Under the pieces are notes generated by a model. The model was not told the DNA's origin and made no database searches. It saw only the letters and a list, made by a program, of their open reading frames with translations. Position numbers and translations under genes: made by a program. A stretch of DNA of 5,021 bases from Clostridiales bacterium (GTDB lineage: Bacteria > Bacillota > Clostridia > Lachnospirales > Lachnospiraceae): contig JAJBVF010000287.1 in NCBI GenBank assembly GCA_020859965.1, positions 1 to 5,021 on the forward strand, written 5' to 3'. Numbering within the stretch: position 1 is the first letter of the stretch; the number at the start of each line of letters is the position of its first letter. This document shows, in pieces, positions 1-4,572 of this stretch.

Positions 1-56
1 ACATACACCTTTTTCCGCTCTGCCGGCCCTTTAGACCGCTTCCGTTTATGAAACAT
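1..56 (-). CDS. N-terminal fragment of a further gene (18 codons, continues left)
   Basis: ATG 56 is preceded by AAGGAG with 9 nt spacing, and the frame stays open to the window edge. It overlaps the end of the cysteine-rich gene by 11 nt in another frame. The visible product begins MFHKRKRSKGPAERKKVY, strongly basic, as in a nucleic-acid-binding protein. Too little is present to name it. An ATG at 65 in the same frame touches the ribosome binding site and is unlikely to be used. Confidence 0.6.
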   Translation of the reverse strand, partial: MFHKRKRSKGPAERKKVY

Positions 57-234
57 GTTTTCCATCTCCTTGTATAAAATCTTTCCCGCATTTCCCCGGC
101 GTGTTCAGGCACGGATTCCTGCAATGCTTCTTGTATCCGCAATACTCACAACAATACCGTTCGCGCCGCCTGTCGCAGAAAAACAACTCGCACATATGTG
201 CTCCCGGCTTCGCCCTGTAGCTTTTCCCTCCCAT
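46..234 (-). CDS. Cysteine-rich putative zinc-binding protein, 62 aa
   Basis: ATG 234 lies 8 nt after AGGAGG. Eight of 62 residues are cysteine (15, 20, 28, 29, 32, 38, 42, 49), with His at 13 and 37. The core reads RERYCCEYCGYKKHCRNPCL followed by N-T-P-G-K-C. The CC-x-x-C and C-x3-C-x6-C spacings could bind one or two zinc ions in the cytoplasm; no signal peptide suggests export. I recall similar CC-x-x-C...C-x-x-x-C-x-N-x-P-x-x-CG proteins in Clostridia phages and elements, without known function. A tail of polar residues (GDGKHVS) overlaps the start of the next gene by 11 nt. Confidence 0.87.
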   Translation of the reverse strand: MGGKSYRAKPGAHMCELFFCDRRRERYCCEYCGYKKHCRNPCLNTPGKCGKDFIQGDGKHVS

Positions 235-246
235 CTCTGTCCCCTC

Positions 247-546
247 CTATGCGATCTGGTATTTGTAATCGATACAGGAATACCAGACGTTCCAGACTGC
301 CGAATCAGCCTCGATTCCCTTTATGTCCTCCACTATATCCAACAGGTCGCCTTCGTCCAGTTCTGCCATCGGATAGCCCTTCTCAGCTTCAATGTCCTCG
401 ATTTCTTCATCCAGAAACAGGCTGCCCTCTGCATACTCCGGTTCGTCATCCTCCCATTGGCTCCGCCTGTGAAATGCCCTTGGGTTTTCAAATTCTTCCC
501 GACGCCGCTCCCAGTAAGCGTCCTCGCCCATTAATCCTCCGTACAT
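247..546 (-). CDS. Highly acidic hypothetical protein, 99 aa
   Basis: ATG 546 has GGAGG 9 nt upstream. A second in-frame ATG at 531 has GGAGG only 4 nt away, so a start five residues later is possible. The N-terminus (YWERRREEFENPRAFHRR) is charged and partly basic. Residues 32-85 are extremely acidic, with runs of Asp/Glu (EDDEPEYAEGSLFLDEEIED, then ELDEGDLLDIVEDI). The C-terminus (WNVWYSCIDYKYQ) is aromatic. No membrane segment or enzyme motif is present. The charge pattern would suit a DNA-mimic or chaperone-like inhibitor, but nothing here proves it. The stop lies 12 nt before the cysteine-rich gene. Confidence 0.83.
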   Translation of the reverse strand: MYGGLMGEDAYWERRREEFENPRAFHRRSQWEDDEPEYAEGSLFLDEEIEDIEAEKGYPMAELDEGDLLDIVEDIKGIEADSAVWNVWYSCIDYKYQIA

Positions 547-581
547 CCTCTCTGACCTCCATCCGCTTTGTCGGCCCTTGT

Positions 582-800
582 TCAGATCTTCTTTACGACA
601 TCCTCGCCGTATACCACATTCAGGCTGCTGCCATTATCCCACGACACCATAATGGATCCGGTGTCATCCACTCCCTTGACTGTCCCCTTTGTTCCGATGG
701 GCGGTGCCTGCGCATCGTCCATCTGTACCAGCTCTACTCTCGTGCCTGCAGGGTATTCCCTGCGGACACGCTCTACCACACTTCTGTTTGGAAATCTCAT
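582..800 (-). CDS. DUF4314 domain protein, 72 aa
   Basis: ATG 800 lies in the ATGA overlap with the upstream gene, with GAGG 8 nt upstream. The whole protein is one DUF4314 domain. A short helix (NRSVVERVRREYP, residues 5-17) is followed by an SH3-like barrel with GTRVELVQMDD (19-29), APPIGTKGTVKGVDDTGSIMV (32-52) and WDNGSSLNVVYGEDVV (54-69). These are the residues that define the family. The length equals the usual size of stand-alone members. DUF4314 proteins are found in Firmicute mobile elements and their role is unknown; the barrel could bind nucleic acid or protein. It is followed by a 35-nt gap to the next gene. Confidence 0.95.
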   Translation of the reverse strand: MRFPNRSVVERVRREYPAGTRVELVQMDDAQAPPIGTKGTVKGVDDTGSIMVSWDNGSSLNVVYGEDVVKKI

Positions 801-1003
801 GCCGTTCGCCTCGCTTTCACTAATTCATACTGCTTCGCTTCATCCTCTGTGAGTTCGTCCTTGAAAATGATGTATCCCCATGCCGGACGACCGATATTCT
901 CTACGAAACTTCTCTGGTCAAAATTGACCAGGGCTTCAATCTTATGCCCGCTTGGAAATGTCCCGATGCTGATTGGTCTCTGTGTGCTGTAATACTTTGT
1001 CAT
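797..1003 (-). CDS. YSTQRP-type small mobile-element protein, 68 aa
   Basis: ATG 1003 lies 7 nt after AAGGAGG. The protein opens with MTKYYSTQRPISIGTFPSG, continues with VNFDQRSFVENIGRPAWGYIIF and ends with a helix carrying LTEDEAKQYELV. I recall this order (YSTQRP, GTFP, NFD, IG-x-x-AWGY, then a LT-x-x-EA-x-x-YEL helix) as a recurring small protein of Clostridia phages and integrative elements, commonly beside DUF4314 genes. It probably folds as a few strands plus a C-terminal helix. Function unknown. It overlaps the DUF4314 gene by 4 nt (ATGA, 797-800), which supports a functional pair. Confidence 0.88.
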   Translation of the reverse strand: MTKYYSTQRPISIGTFPSGHKIEALVNFDQRSFVENIGRPAWGYIIFKDELTEDEAKQYELVKARRTA

Positions 1004-1005
1004 GG

Positions 1006-1248
1006 TTAGCCCTCCTTCATGGCGTGTTCCAGCTGTTCTTCAAACTCAAGGTTTCCCAGCTGTTCCTCAAGCTCGTCTATCTTCCTGGCAAGTCTGTGCA
1101 TGCGCTTTGCAAAAAGCACAATTGACTCCACATTGCTTCTGTCTTCTGAATTTTCTGAATTGATGAGCACCTTAATGCCAGCTCTGTATTTCTCATAATT
1201 TGCTTTGGCTTCTTCGATTTGCTGTTTCTTTAATTCAACTGCTGTCAT
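1006..1248 (-). CDS. Small coiled-coil protein, 80 aa
   Basis: The start is ATG 1248, 9 nt after AGGAGG and 23 nt after the previous stop. An alternative GTG at 1287 would add 13 residues but is not supported by a ribosome binding site. The protein is almost wholly helical. Residues 5-24 (ELKKQQIEEAKANYEKYRAG) and about 41-75 (ESIVLFAKRMHRLARKIDELEEQL, then FEEQLEHAM) carry heptad-spaced hydrophobics and are separated by a polar loop (NSENSEDRSN). An antiparallel helical hairpin or dimer is likely. The family is not recognised and no function can be given. The next gene starts 2 nt after its stop. Confidence 0.83.
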   Translation of the reverse strand: MTAVELKKQQIEEAKANYEKYRAGIKVLINSENSEDRSNVESIVLFAKRMHRLARKIDELEEQLGNLEFEEQLEHAMKEG

Positions 1249-1257
1249 GGCTGCCGC

Positions 1258-1263
1258 CCTCCT
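1258..1263 (-). promoter_or_regulatory. Ribosome binding site deciding the ATG at 1248
   Basis: AGGAGG on the minus strand lies 9 nt before ATG 1248. It sits downstream of the in-frame GTG at 1287, which would overlap the previous gene and lacks a good site. Confidence 0.75.
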
Positions 1264-1271
1264 GTTCTTTC

Positions 1272-1808
1272 TCAATCCAGTAAGCACTCATGGGAAATGC
1301 TGTACTGCGTTTTCAGTTTCTCAAATGCCTTGTCGGTGACTCGGTATTCATTCCATCCGACACGATAATTCCCAGGCTTGCAAAAATCACTGTCCTCATA
1401 TTTCTTCAGGAATGTAATCCCTCTGCCCTTGATTTCCAAAGGCGTATCAATGTACCAATGCCCGCCGTAATAACTTCTGGACGCCTCCATCTGGCAATCC
1501 GGTTTCTGACCTCCCATCTCCGGGGTGTAGGAATACACCCCCGGTTTTGAAGCGTCCTCTTTCGGAAGGACCTGCGGCTTCGACATCTCCAACCGCCTTG
1601 CCCGCCCCTGCTCAGTAAGCTTCTCGGCTTCGCCCTCCAACAGGTATCCGTTCCGCTCCAGCTCTCCGATGCTCTCCATGAAGAAATTCAAGGATTCTGC
1701 TGTGTCCGCAATCGCAATCAGTCTGGTAAGGTTAGAGTATCCATTGCTTTCCGCCTCCGGCCATACCTTCGGCTGCTCTCTCTGGTGAAACTGGATGATC
1801 TTTGCCAT
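1272..1808 (-). CDS. Two-part hypothetical protein, 178 aa
   Basis: ATG 1808 has GAGGG (1816-1820) 7 nt upstream, inside the end of the preceding gene. A longer frame from 1856 adds 16 residues but would overlap that gene by 46 nt without such a site, so I prefer 1808. Residues about 23-78 (GYSNLTRLIAIADTAESLNFFM, then IGELERNGYLLEGEAEKL) are helical, and the ELERNGYL-x-EGE-x-EKLTEQG part looks like the end of a winged-helix-like fold. After a Pro/Lys linker (78-90), residues 90-178 form a second domain: GVYSYTPEMGG, CQMEAS, HWYIDTPLEIKGRGI, then GWNEYRVTDKAFEKLKTQYSISHECLL. I recall this C-terminal pattern as a conserved mobile-element domain of unknown function. No catalytic motif can be assigned. 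Confidence 0.87.
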   Translation of the reverse strand: MAKIIQFHQREQPKVWPEAESNGYSNLTRLIAIADTAESLNFFMESIGELERNGYLLEGEAEKLTEQGRARRLEMSKPQVLPKEDASKPGVYSYTPEMGGQKPDCQMEASRSYYGGHWYIDTPLEIKGRGITFLKKYEDSDFCKPGNYRVGWNEYRVTDKAFEKLKTQYSISHECLLD

Positions 1809-1810
1809 CT

Positions 1811-2014
1811 TTACGCCCTCGCTTTCTTCCTCTCGTCCTCTATGTATCTGCGGCACTCTGAATAGGTGCCATTGAATACCACCAGTTCATCGCCGCCAAA
1901 CTCTTCCGCCAGATCTTCGTCAAGCTCAATAGCAACTTCGTACTGCCCCTCGTAACCTTCGCCCATGGACTCCAATGTGTATGCAGAGCCGTTCGCCATC
2001 TCGTATCGTTCCAT
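1811..2014 (-). CDS. Small acidic hypothetical protein, 67 aa
   Basis: ATG 2014 follows GGAGG by 8 nt, and the site lies in the 16-nt gap after the stop of the 196-aa gene. The protein is strongly acidic through the middle (YEVAIELDEDLAEEFGGDELVVF) and ends in a basic tail (DERKKARA). The pattern of two short strands, a GDELVVFNGTYSEC turn and a final helix suggests a compact alpha/beta domain. Its acidity would fit a DNA-mimic or a partner-binding protein, but that is speculation. The next gene begins 2 nt after its stop, so translational coupling is expected. Confidence 0.82.
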   Translation of the reverse strand: MERYEMANGSAYTLESMGEGYEGQYEVAIELDEDLAEEFGGDELVVFNGTYSECRRYIEDERKKARA

Positions 2015-2030
2015 CGTCCGTGCCTCCCCC

Positions 2031-2621
2031 TTATTTCATCTTGTAGGCTGTATTCTTGTATGAAACATAATACCCATCATCACGCTTAGAAACTTTCACA
2101 TAGGTTTTTACAACTCTATTGATCTTGAACTCTCTGCGGACTACTGGAAGCACAATCTGTAATGCCTTTGCTGTGATGTCTTTACTTGCGTGCTGGTTTG
2201 ATTTATTCCTGTTTCTCCATCTCTCCATATTCTTTGCACCAGCTTCATCAGCTTCCGCTTCGGTTCCATAGAAATCATAATACTGACCGTTCTTGCGGCT
2301 CTCTCCGATTTTGAAAAACTTTTCACAGAAAATAATATCCAAATGGTTTGTCCAGATCGTGCTGCTCATTCTTTCGCCTCTGTTTGGCTTTACTCCATCA
2401 GTGCTACGGCCAACTATAATCTGAATCCCCTCTTTCACGTTGTCATTCCACTCACGGAAACTTTCAACAGCAATTCTAATGATCTCCGCTCCATCGGTAA
2501 GGTCGATGCTTGCGATTTCTCCCTGGCTGCCTCCCATTGTGCCTGCATTTATCGTGTACCCATTCGCCATATACTCCGCAACAACCTCTGTATATCTCTT
2601 ATTGATATCGTTAAACTTCAT
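2031..2621 (-). CDS. Conserved mobile-element protein of unknown function, 196 aa
   Basis: The start is ATG 2621, chosen by the GGAGG at 2630-2634. Residues 1-45 (MKFNDINKRYTEVVAEYMA, then NGYTINAGTMGGSQGEIASIDLTDG) form a helix followed by a beta-rich stretch that I recognise as the hallmark of a conserved protein found in Clostridia phages and integrative elements. A central region (46-105) alternates strands and polar turns (EGIQIIVGRSTDGVKPN). A basic, Arg/Asn-rich linker (130-150) leads to a C-terminal segment (VKVSKRDDGYYVSYKNTAYKM) that looks like a small beta hairpin. No enzyme motif, signal peptide or membrane segment is visible. It is the first gene after the promoter at 2685-2714, so it and the following small genes are probably expressed from it. 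Function unknown. Confidence 0.9.
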   Translation of the reverse strand: MKFNDINKRYTEVVAEYMANGYTINAGTMGGSQGEIASIDLTDGAEIIRIAVESFREWNDNVKEGIQIIVGRSTDGVKPNRGERMSSTIWTNHLDIIFCEKFFKIGESRKNGQYYDFYGTEAEADEAGAKNMERWRNRNKSNQHASKDITAKALQIVLPVVRREFKINRVVKTYVKVSKRDDGYYVSYKNTAYKMK

Positions 2622-2629
2622 TTTCATGC

Positions 2630-2634
2630 CCTCC
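2630..2634 (-). promoter_or_regulatory. Ribosome binding site deciding the ATG at 2621
   Basis: GGAGG on the minus strand lies 8 nt before ATG 2621. The in-frame ATG at 2636 overlaps this site and the ATG at 2627 is only 2 nt from it, so neither is a likely start. Confidence 0.75.
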
Positions 2635-2684
2635 ATTTTTCATTCTGATGAGTTTTCGTTGTTCTCTAACTCGTTCTTATGAGT

Positions 2685-2714
2685 ATATACTACCACGTAG
2701 GCAGTAGGTGTCAA
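2685..2714 (-). promoter_or_regulatory. Sigma-A type promoter for the downstream block
   Basis: On the minus strand a perfect -35 TTGACA (2709-2714) is followed by a -10 region at 2685-2692. TAGTAT (2687-2692) gives a 16-nt spacer and GTATAT (2685-2690) gives 18 nt. An A/T-rich stretch with T-runs and A-runs lies upstream of the -35 (2721-2745), as an UP-like element would. Transcription would begin near 2678, leaving a leader of about 57 nt before the ATG at 2621. It sits in the only gap over 40 nt in the window and points the same way as all genes. Confidence 0.8.
2690..2707. promoter_or_regulatory. Candidate operator: imperfect dyad between -35 and -10
   Basis: The plus-strand sequence CTACCACGTAGGCAGTAG has arms CTACCAC (2690-2696) and GCAGTAG (2701-2707) around a 4-nt centre, with 5 of 7 arm positions complementary. 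It occupies the whole promoter spacer, where bound repressor would exclude RNA polymerase. An additional perfect 10-bp palindrome AGTATATACT (2682-2691) overlaps the -10. The binding protein is unknown; no repressor gene is in the window apart from the OrfA-like protein, which could be tested. Confidence 0.5.
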
Positions 2715-2735
2715 TACCCTTTTTTACAAAAAATG

Positions 2736-2754
2736 AAAAAAATTTAGGCTCTAA
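2736..2754 (-). terminator. Very weak candidate terminator after the upstream operon
   Basis: Read on the minus strand, TTAG-AGC-CTAA is followed by one A and seven T (2736-2742). The stem is only 4 bp with a 3-nt loop, so it is unlikely to stop transcription well. An outer AATGA/TCATT pairing around it would mask the T-run. I list it as the only candidate between the two gene blocks; read-through into the downstream genes is more likely. Confidence 0.2.
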
Positions 2755-2769
2755 CTCATTTTATTAAGT

Positions 2770-3021
2770 TTACTGTCCTGCATCCCCTTCCTGCATATTT
2801 TTCAGCAGCTCCCACGCCATCCGGAACCCTGCCATGAACCCCGCTTTTTCAGACTCCATAGCATACCGCTCTACAGCTACCATCATGAAATCCTGATCTA
2901 TCATCGTCCTCGCCCTGTCAACCACTTCTACCGCCGCTTCCGTAATTCCTGCCGGTGTCTCCCGATCTCCATCCATCCGCTCGTTATAGTAGCTCTGAAA
3001 GATTTTCTCCAATGCACTCAT
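2770..3021 (-). CDS. Small helical protein, possibly DUF6809-like, 83 aa
   Basis: ATG at 3021 lies in a 4-nt ATGA overlap with the stop of the OrfA-like gene and has GGAGG 7 nt upstream. The protein is almost entirely helical: a short N-terminal helix (ALEKIFQSYYNER), a polar loop (17-27), a helix around 28-40, then AVERYAMESEKAGFMAGFRMAWELLKNM at 49-76. The ending with E-x-x-GF-x-x-GFR-x-x-x-x-LL resembles small Clostridia proteins of the DUF6809 type, which have no known function. That link rests on pattern memory and is weak. It is the last gene of the coupled cluster before the 148-nt gap. Confidence 0.82.
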   Translation of the reverse strand: MSALEKIFQSYYNERMDGDRETPAGITEAAVEVVDRARTMIDQDFMMVAVERYAMESEKAGFMAGFRMAWELLKNMQEGDAGQ

Positions 3022-3500
3022 GCCAGCCCCTCCATTTCCTTACCGAACAGCATGACCAGGATCCGCTTCAGGAAGATGTTCTCGTCCTTTACCCTGGCAT
3101 TTTCTTCCCGGACAGCCTGCAGTTCTTTCTCACTGTTATTTGCTCTCGCCATATTCTCGTACCGTGCATCACTGCACCATTTTGTGATGGTCGCCTTGGA
3201 GACTCCATACTGATTCGTGATGTTCTTGACTGACTGCCCTTCCTCGCAGTGCAGCCTGACGATCATTTTCTTAAACTCCGGACTGTAACGCTTCTTGGTA
3301 TCATGGTTCGGGCCTGTCCATCCCTCCGGCATCTCAGCCACCGGTTCAGGCTCCGAATCCGTCTCCGCCTTCTGCACATCCTCCCGGACCTCTTCCGCCG
3401 CTGTGAACGCCGTAACCGGCTCCCCTCGCTCCATCGGCTCTGCCAGATCTTCGATCTGGTCCAAAATATCGAATAACCTCTTCCTGTATTCCCGTGTCAT
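3018..3500 (-). CDS. Orphan IS3/IS911 OrfA-like DNA-binding protein (HTH plus leucine zipper), 160 aa
   Basis: ATG at 3500 is preceded by AAAGGAG about 10 nt upstream. Residues 1-66 are a non-transposase extension: a short helix (YRKRLFDILDQIEDL), then an acidic, Pro/Glu-rich linker. Residues about 69-115 (KKRYSPEFKKMIVRLHCEEGQSV, then ITNQYGVSKATITKW) match the transposase helix-turn-helix of IS3-family OrfA (HTH_Tnp_1 type). Residues 124-152 form a leucine zipper with hydrophobic or Asn residues in an exact heptad at 127, 130, 134, 137, 141, 144, 148 and 151, the usual OrfA dimerisation element. Full IS3 elements carry an overlapping orfB with a DDE integrase domain and terminal inverted repeats. 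Here the next gene is an unrelated 83-aa protein joined by ATGA, and I see no orfB. I infer a co-opted DNA-binding protein, perhaps a regulator or a DNA-packaging or replication accessory. A plain transposase annotation would be misleading. Confidence 0.9.
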   Translation of the reverse strand: MTREYRKRLFDILDQIEDLAEPMERGEPVTAFTAAEEVREDVQKAETDSEPEPVAEMPEGWTGPNHDTKKRYSPEFKKMIVRLHCEEGQSVKNITNQYGVSKATITKWCSDARYENMARANNSEKELQAVREENARVKDENIFLKRILVMLFGKEMEGLA

Positions 3501-3754
3501 ATCCGCTTTGCTCCTTTCTTCATTTGCACCATAGTTCCCGTGATATAATCGAACACATCATTCATTACGCTGATAGCATCCTGCAGGTTTGCACAGGCAT
3601 TCTCCATATCGGAATACCGTTCGCTGTTCCACAGGCCTTCCGGCATATTATCCATTGCCATTTCTTCCTCGTCATGAATGTCCTCCAACTCGTTGATTAC
3701 AATCTCAATAGTTTCCAGAATTTTTCCCAGTCTCGTTCTCCGTTTCCCGTTCAT
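3497..3754 (-). CDS. Small acidic helical phage-type protein, 85 aa
   Basis: The start is ATG at 3754, 7 nt after AGGAGG, within the ATGA overlap with the upstream gene. A basic N-terminus (MNGKRRTRLGK) leads into two predicted amphipathic helices. The first is residues about 10-33 (ILETIEIVINELEDIHDEEE) and the second about 46-72 (RYSDMENACANLQDAISVMNDVFDY). They are joined by a DNMPEGLWNSERY turn at 35-47. The arrangement helix, DN-P-x-x-L-x-x-S-E-R-Y, helix is one I recall in small conserved proteins of Firmicute phages of unknown function. A helical-hairpin dimer is plausible. The stop overlaps the OrfA-like gene start by 4 nt (ATGA, 3497-3500). Confidence 0.85.
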   Translation of the reverse strand: MNGKRRTRLGKILETIEIVINELEDIHDEEEMAMDNMPEGLWNSERYSDMENACANLQDAISVMNDVFDYITGTMVQMKKGAKRI

Positions 3755-4296
3755 GATTTTCCCTCCTGCTGATCTTCCAACATTGCCGCCCGGCTCCGCT
3801 TCTCTATCCCGAAAGTCATTAGATTCAGCTTTCTCAGCCTGTCCATTTCTTCATCCGTAACATTTTCCCAGTCCATCTTCGGGGCGTCCTTTGGATAAAT
3901 ATTCTGCTTCATGATAAATGCTGACATGAAATCGTCCAGTTCCTCATAAAACACATTCCGGTAAAATTCAAATTCCAGCTCGATCTCTATTTTCTGTGAC
4001 TTCGTGCAATAGTACCCGATCTTCTGCCGTGTACCCTTAGACCTGTATGATGTCCTATCTGAATTTGCTCCCATGACTTTATAGACACACTGTCTTAAAA
4101 GTTTTCTCTCGTGCTGCCCATTGTAGGAAAACAGGAAATATTCTGTTTTTTCTTCCTCCAATTCATCCAGAGAAGAAATACCATTGTCACGGAGCATCTT
4201 TTCCAGCTTTTTCTTTGCGGTTTCCTTCTCGCCTCCTACGCCTCTTTCGGCCAATGCCTGCAGCTTCTTGATTCTCTCTCGTGTTTTATCTGTCAC
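3751..4296 (-). CDS. DUF2786-like phage protein, 181 aa
   Basis: Translation starts at GTG (4296) with AGGAGG 8 nt upstream. Residues about 5-45 (RERIKKLQALAERGVGGEKETAKKKLEKMLRDNGIS) match the pattern of DUF2786: a helix with a K-x-x-ALAE core, a short loop, then a second helix with regularly spaced Ala/Lys/Leu ending in NGI. Residues about 50-150 (E-K-T-E-Y-F-L-F-S-Y, then E-x-K-L-L-x-Q, later FEFYRNVFYEELDDFMSAFIMKQNIYP) resemble the downstream half of phage proteins that carry this domain. The function of the family is not established; it is common in phages and mobile elements, and no catalytic triad or metal motif is visible. The stop overlaps the next start by 4 nt (ATGA at 3751-3754), so the two genes are translationally coupled. 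The domain assignment comes from recalled family pattern, not a search. Confidence 0.85.
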   Translation of the reverse strand: MTDKTRERIKKLQALAERGVGGEKETAKKKLEKMLRDNGISSLDELEEEKTEYFLFSYNGQHERKLLRQCVYKVMGANSDRTSYRSKGTRQKIGYYCTKSQKIEIELEFEFYRNVFYEELDDFMSAFIMKQNIYPKDAPKMDWENVTDEEMDRLRKLNLMTFGIEKRSRAAMLEDQQEGKS

Positions 4297-4314
4297 CGAT
4301 CTGCCCTCCTATGC

Positions 4315-4572
4315 TTAACATGCCCCAACTACATAACGCTCGATTTCGACATACCACACATCGTCCACCAGTTCCACAGACCGAATCGTGCTTGTGCGTA
4401 TCATCTGCATGGTAAAGAAATCCACCTTATCACTGCTATGAAACTGTTTCTTCTGCCAGGTTCCATCCCAGCAATGAATATGCAGGGTGTAATTGATTTC
4501 CCTCTTGTCGTCCGGATCCGCAGCGCACCAGTCTGCTAATGGCTTTCCCTCCCATTCATCCAATTTTGCCAT
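4315..4572 (-). CDS. Hypothetical 85-aa protein, tryptophan-rich N-terminal half
   Basis: The product is an 85-residue soluble protein with no signal peptide or membrane segment. The start is ATG at 4572, placed 8 nt after a perfect AGGAGG (4581-4586). An in-frame GTG at 4581 begins with the last base of that Shine-Dalgarno, so it cannot be the start. The N-terminus (MAKLDEWEGKPLADW) is followed by alternating hydrophobic and polar stretches (INYTLHIHCWDGTW; then SVELVDDVWYVEIERYVV) that suggest a small mostly beta fold. I do not recognise the family. It overlaps the end of the preceding phage-type gene by 17 nt and is followed after 18 nt by the DUF2786-like gene, so it belongs to the same operon. 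Confidence 0.85.
   Translation of the reverse strand: MAKLDEWEGKPLADWCAADPDDKREINYTLHIHCWDGTWQKKQFHSSDKVDFFTMQMIRTSTIRSVELVDDVWYVEIERYVVGAC

Larger units (their letters stand above)
2664..2757. repeat. Short direct repeat CTCTAACTC flanking the promoter
   Basis: CTCTAACTC occurs at 2664-2672 and again at 2749-2757, same orientation, 85 nt apart. It extends to 14 positions with two transitions (CTCTAACTC-R-TT-Y-T). The copies bracket the promoter and operator on both sides. They may be regulator sites, a trace of a recombination event, or chance in an AT-rich gap. Confidence 0.4.

Noticed and set aside
55..534. A 159-codon plus-strand open frame with hydrophobic stretches
   Set aside because: It is antisense to the cysteine-rich and acidic genes, has no good ribosome binding site, and its hydrophobicity is explained by the complement of Asp/Glu-rich codons.
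198..992. A 264-codon plus-strand open frame, the longest in the window
   Set aside because: It runs antisense across four well-supported minus-strand genes with their own ribosome binding sites, and its product is Pro/Ser/Arg/Leu-rich low-complexity sequence with no recognisable domain.
2141..2326. A 61-codon minus-strand open frame
   Set aside because: It lies wholly inside the 196-aa gene in another frame.
2650..2672. GAGTT/AACTC pairing in the leader as a riboswitch or attenuator
   Set aside because: Five base pairs with a 13-nt loop and no alternative structure or T-run; too weak to call.
2686..2691. TATACT as a plus-strand -10, making the promoter bidirectional
   Set aside because: No acceptable -35 lies 16-18 nt upstream on the plus strand, and no plus-strand gene follows.
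2721..2742. A-run and T-run pairing in the AT-rich part of the gap as a terminator
   Set aside because: The stem would be only A-T pairs with a very small loop; it is better read as an UP-like element for the promoter.
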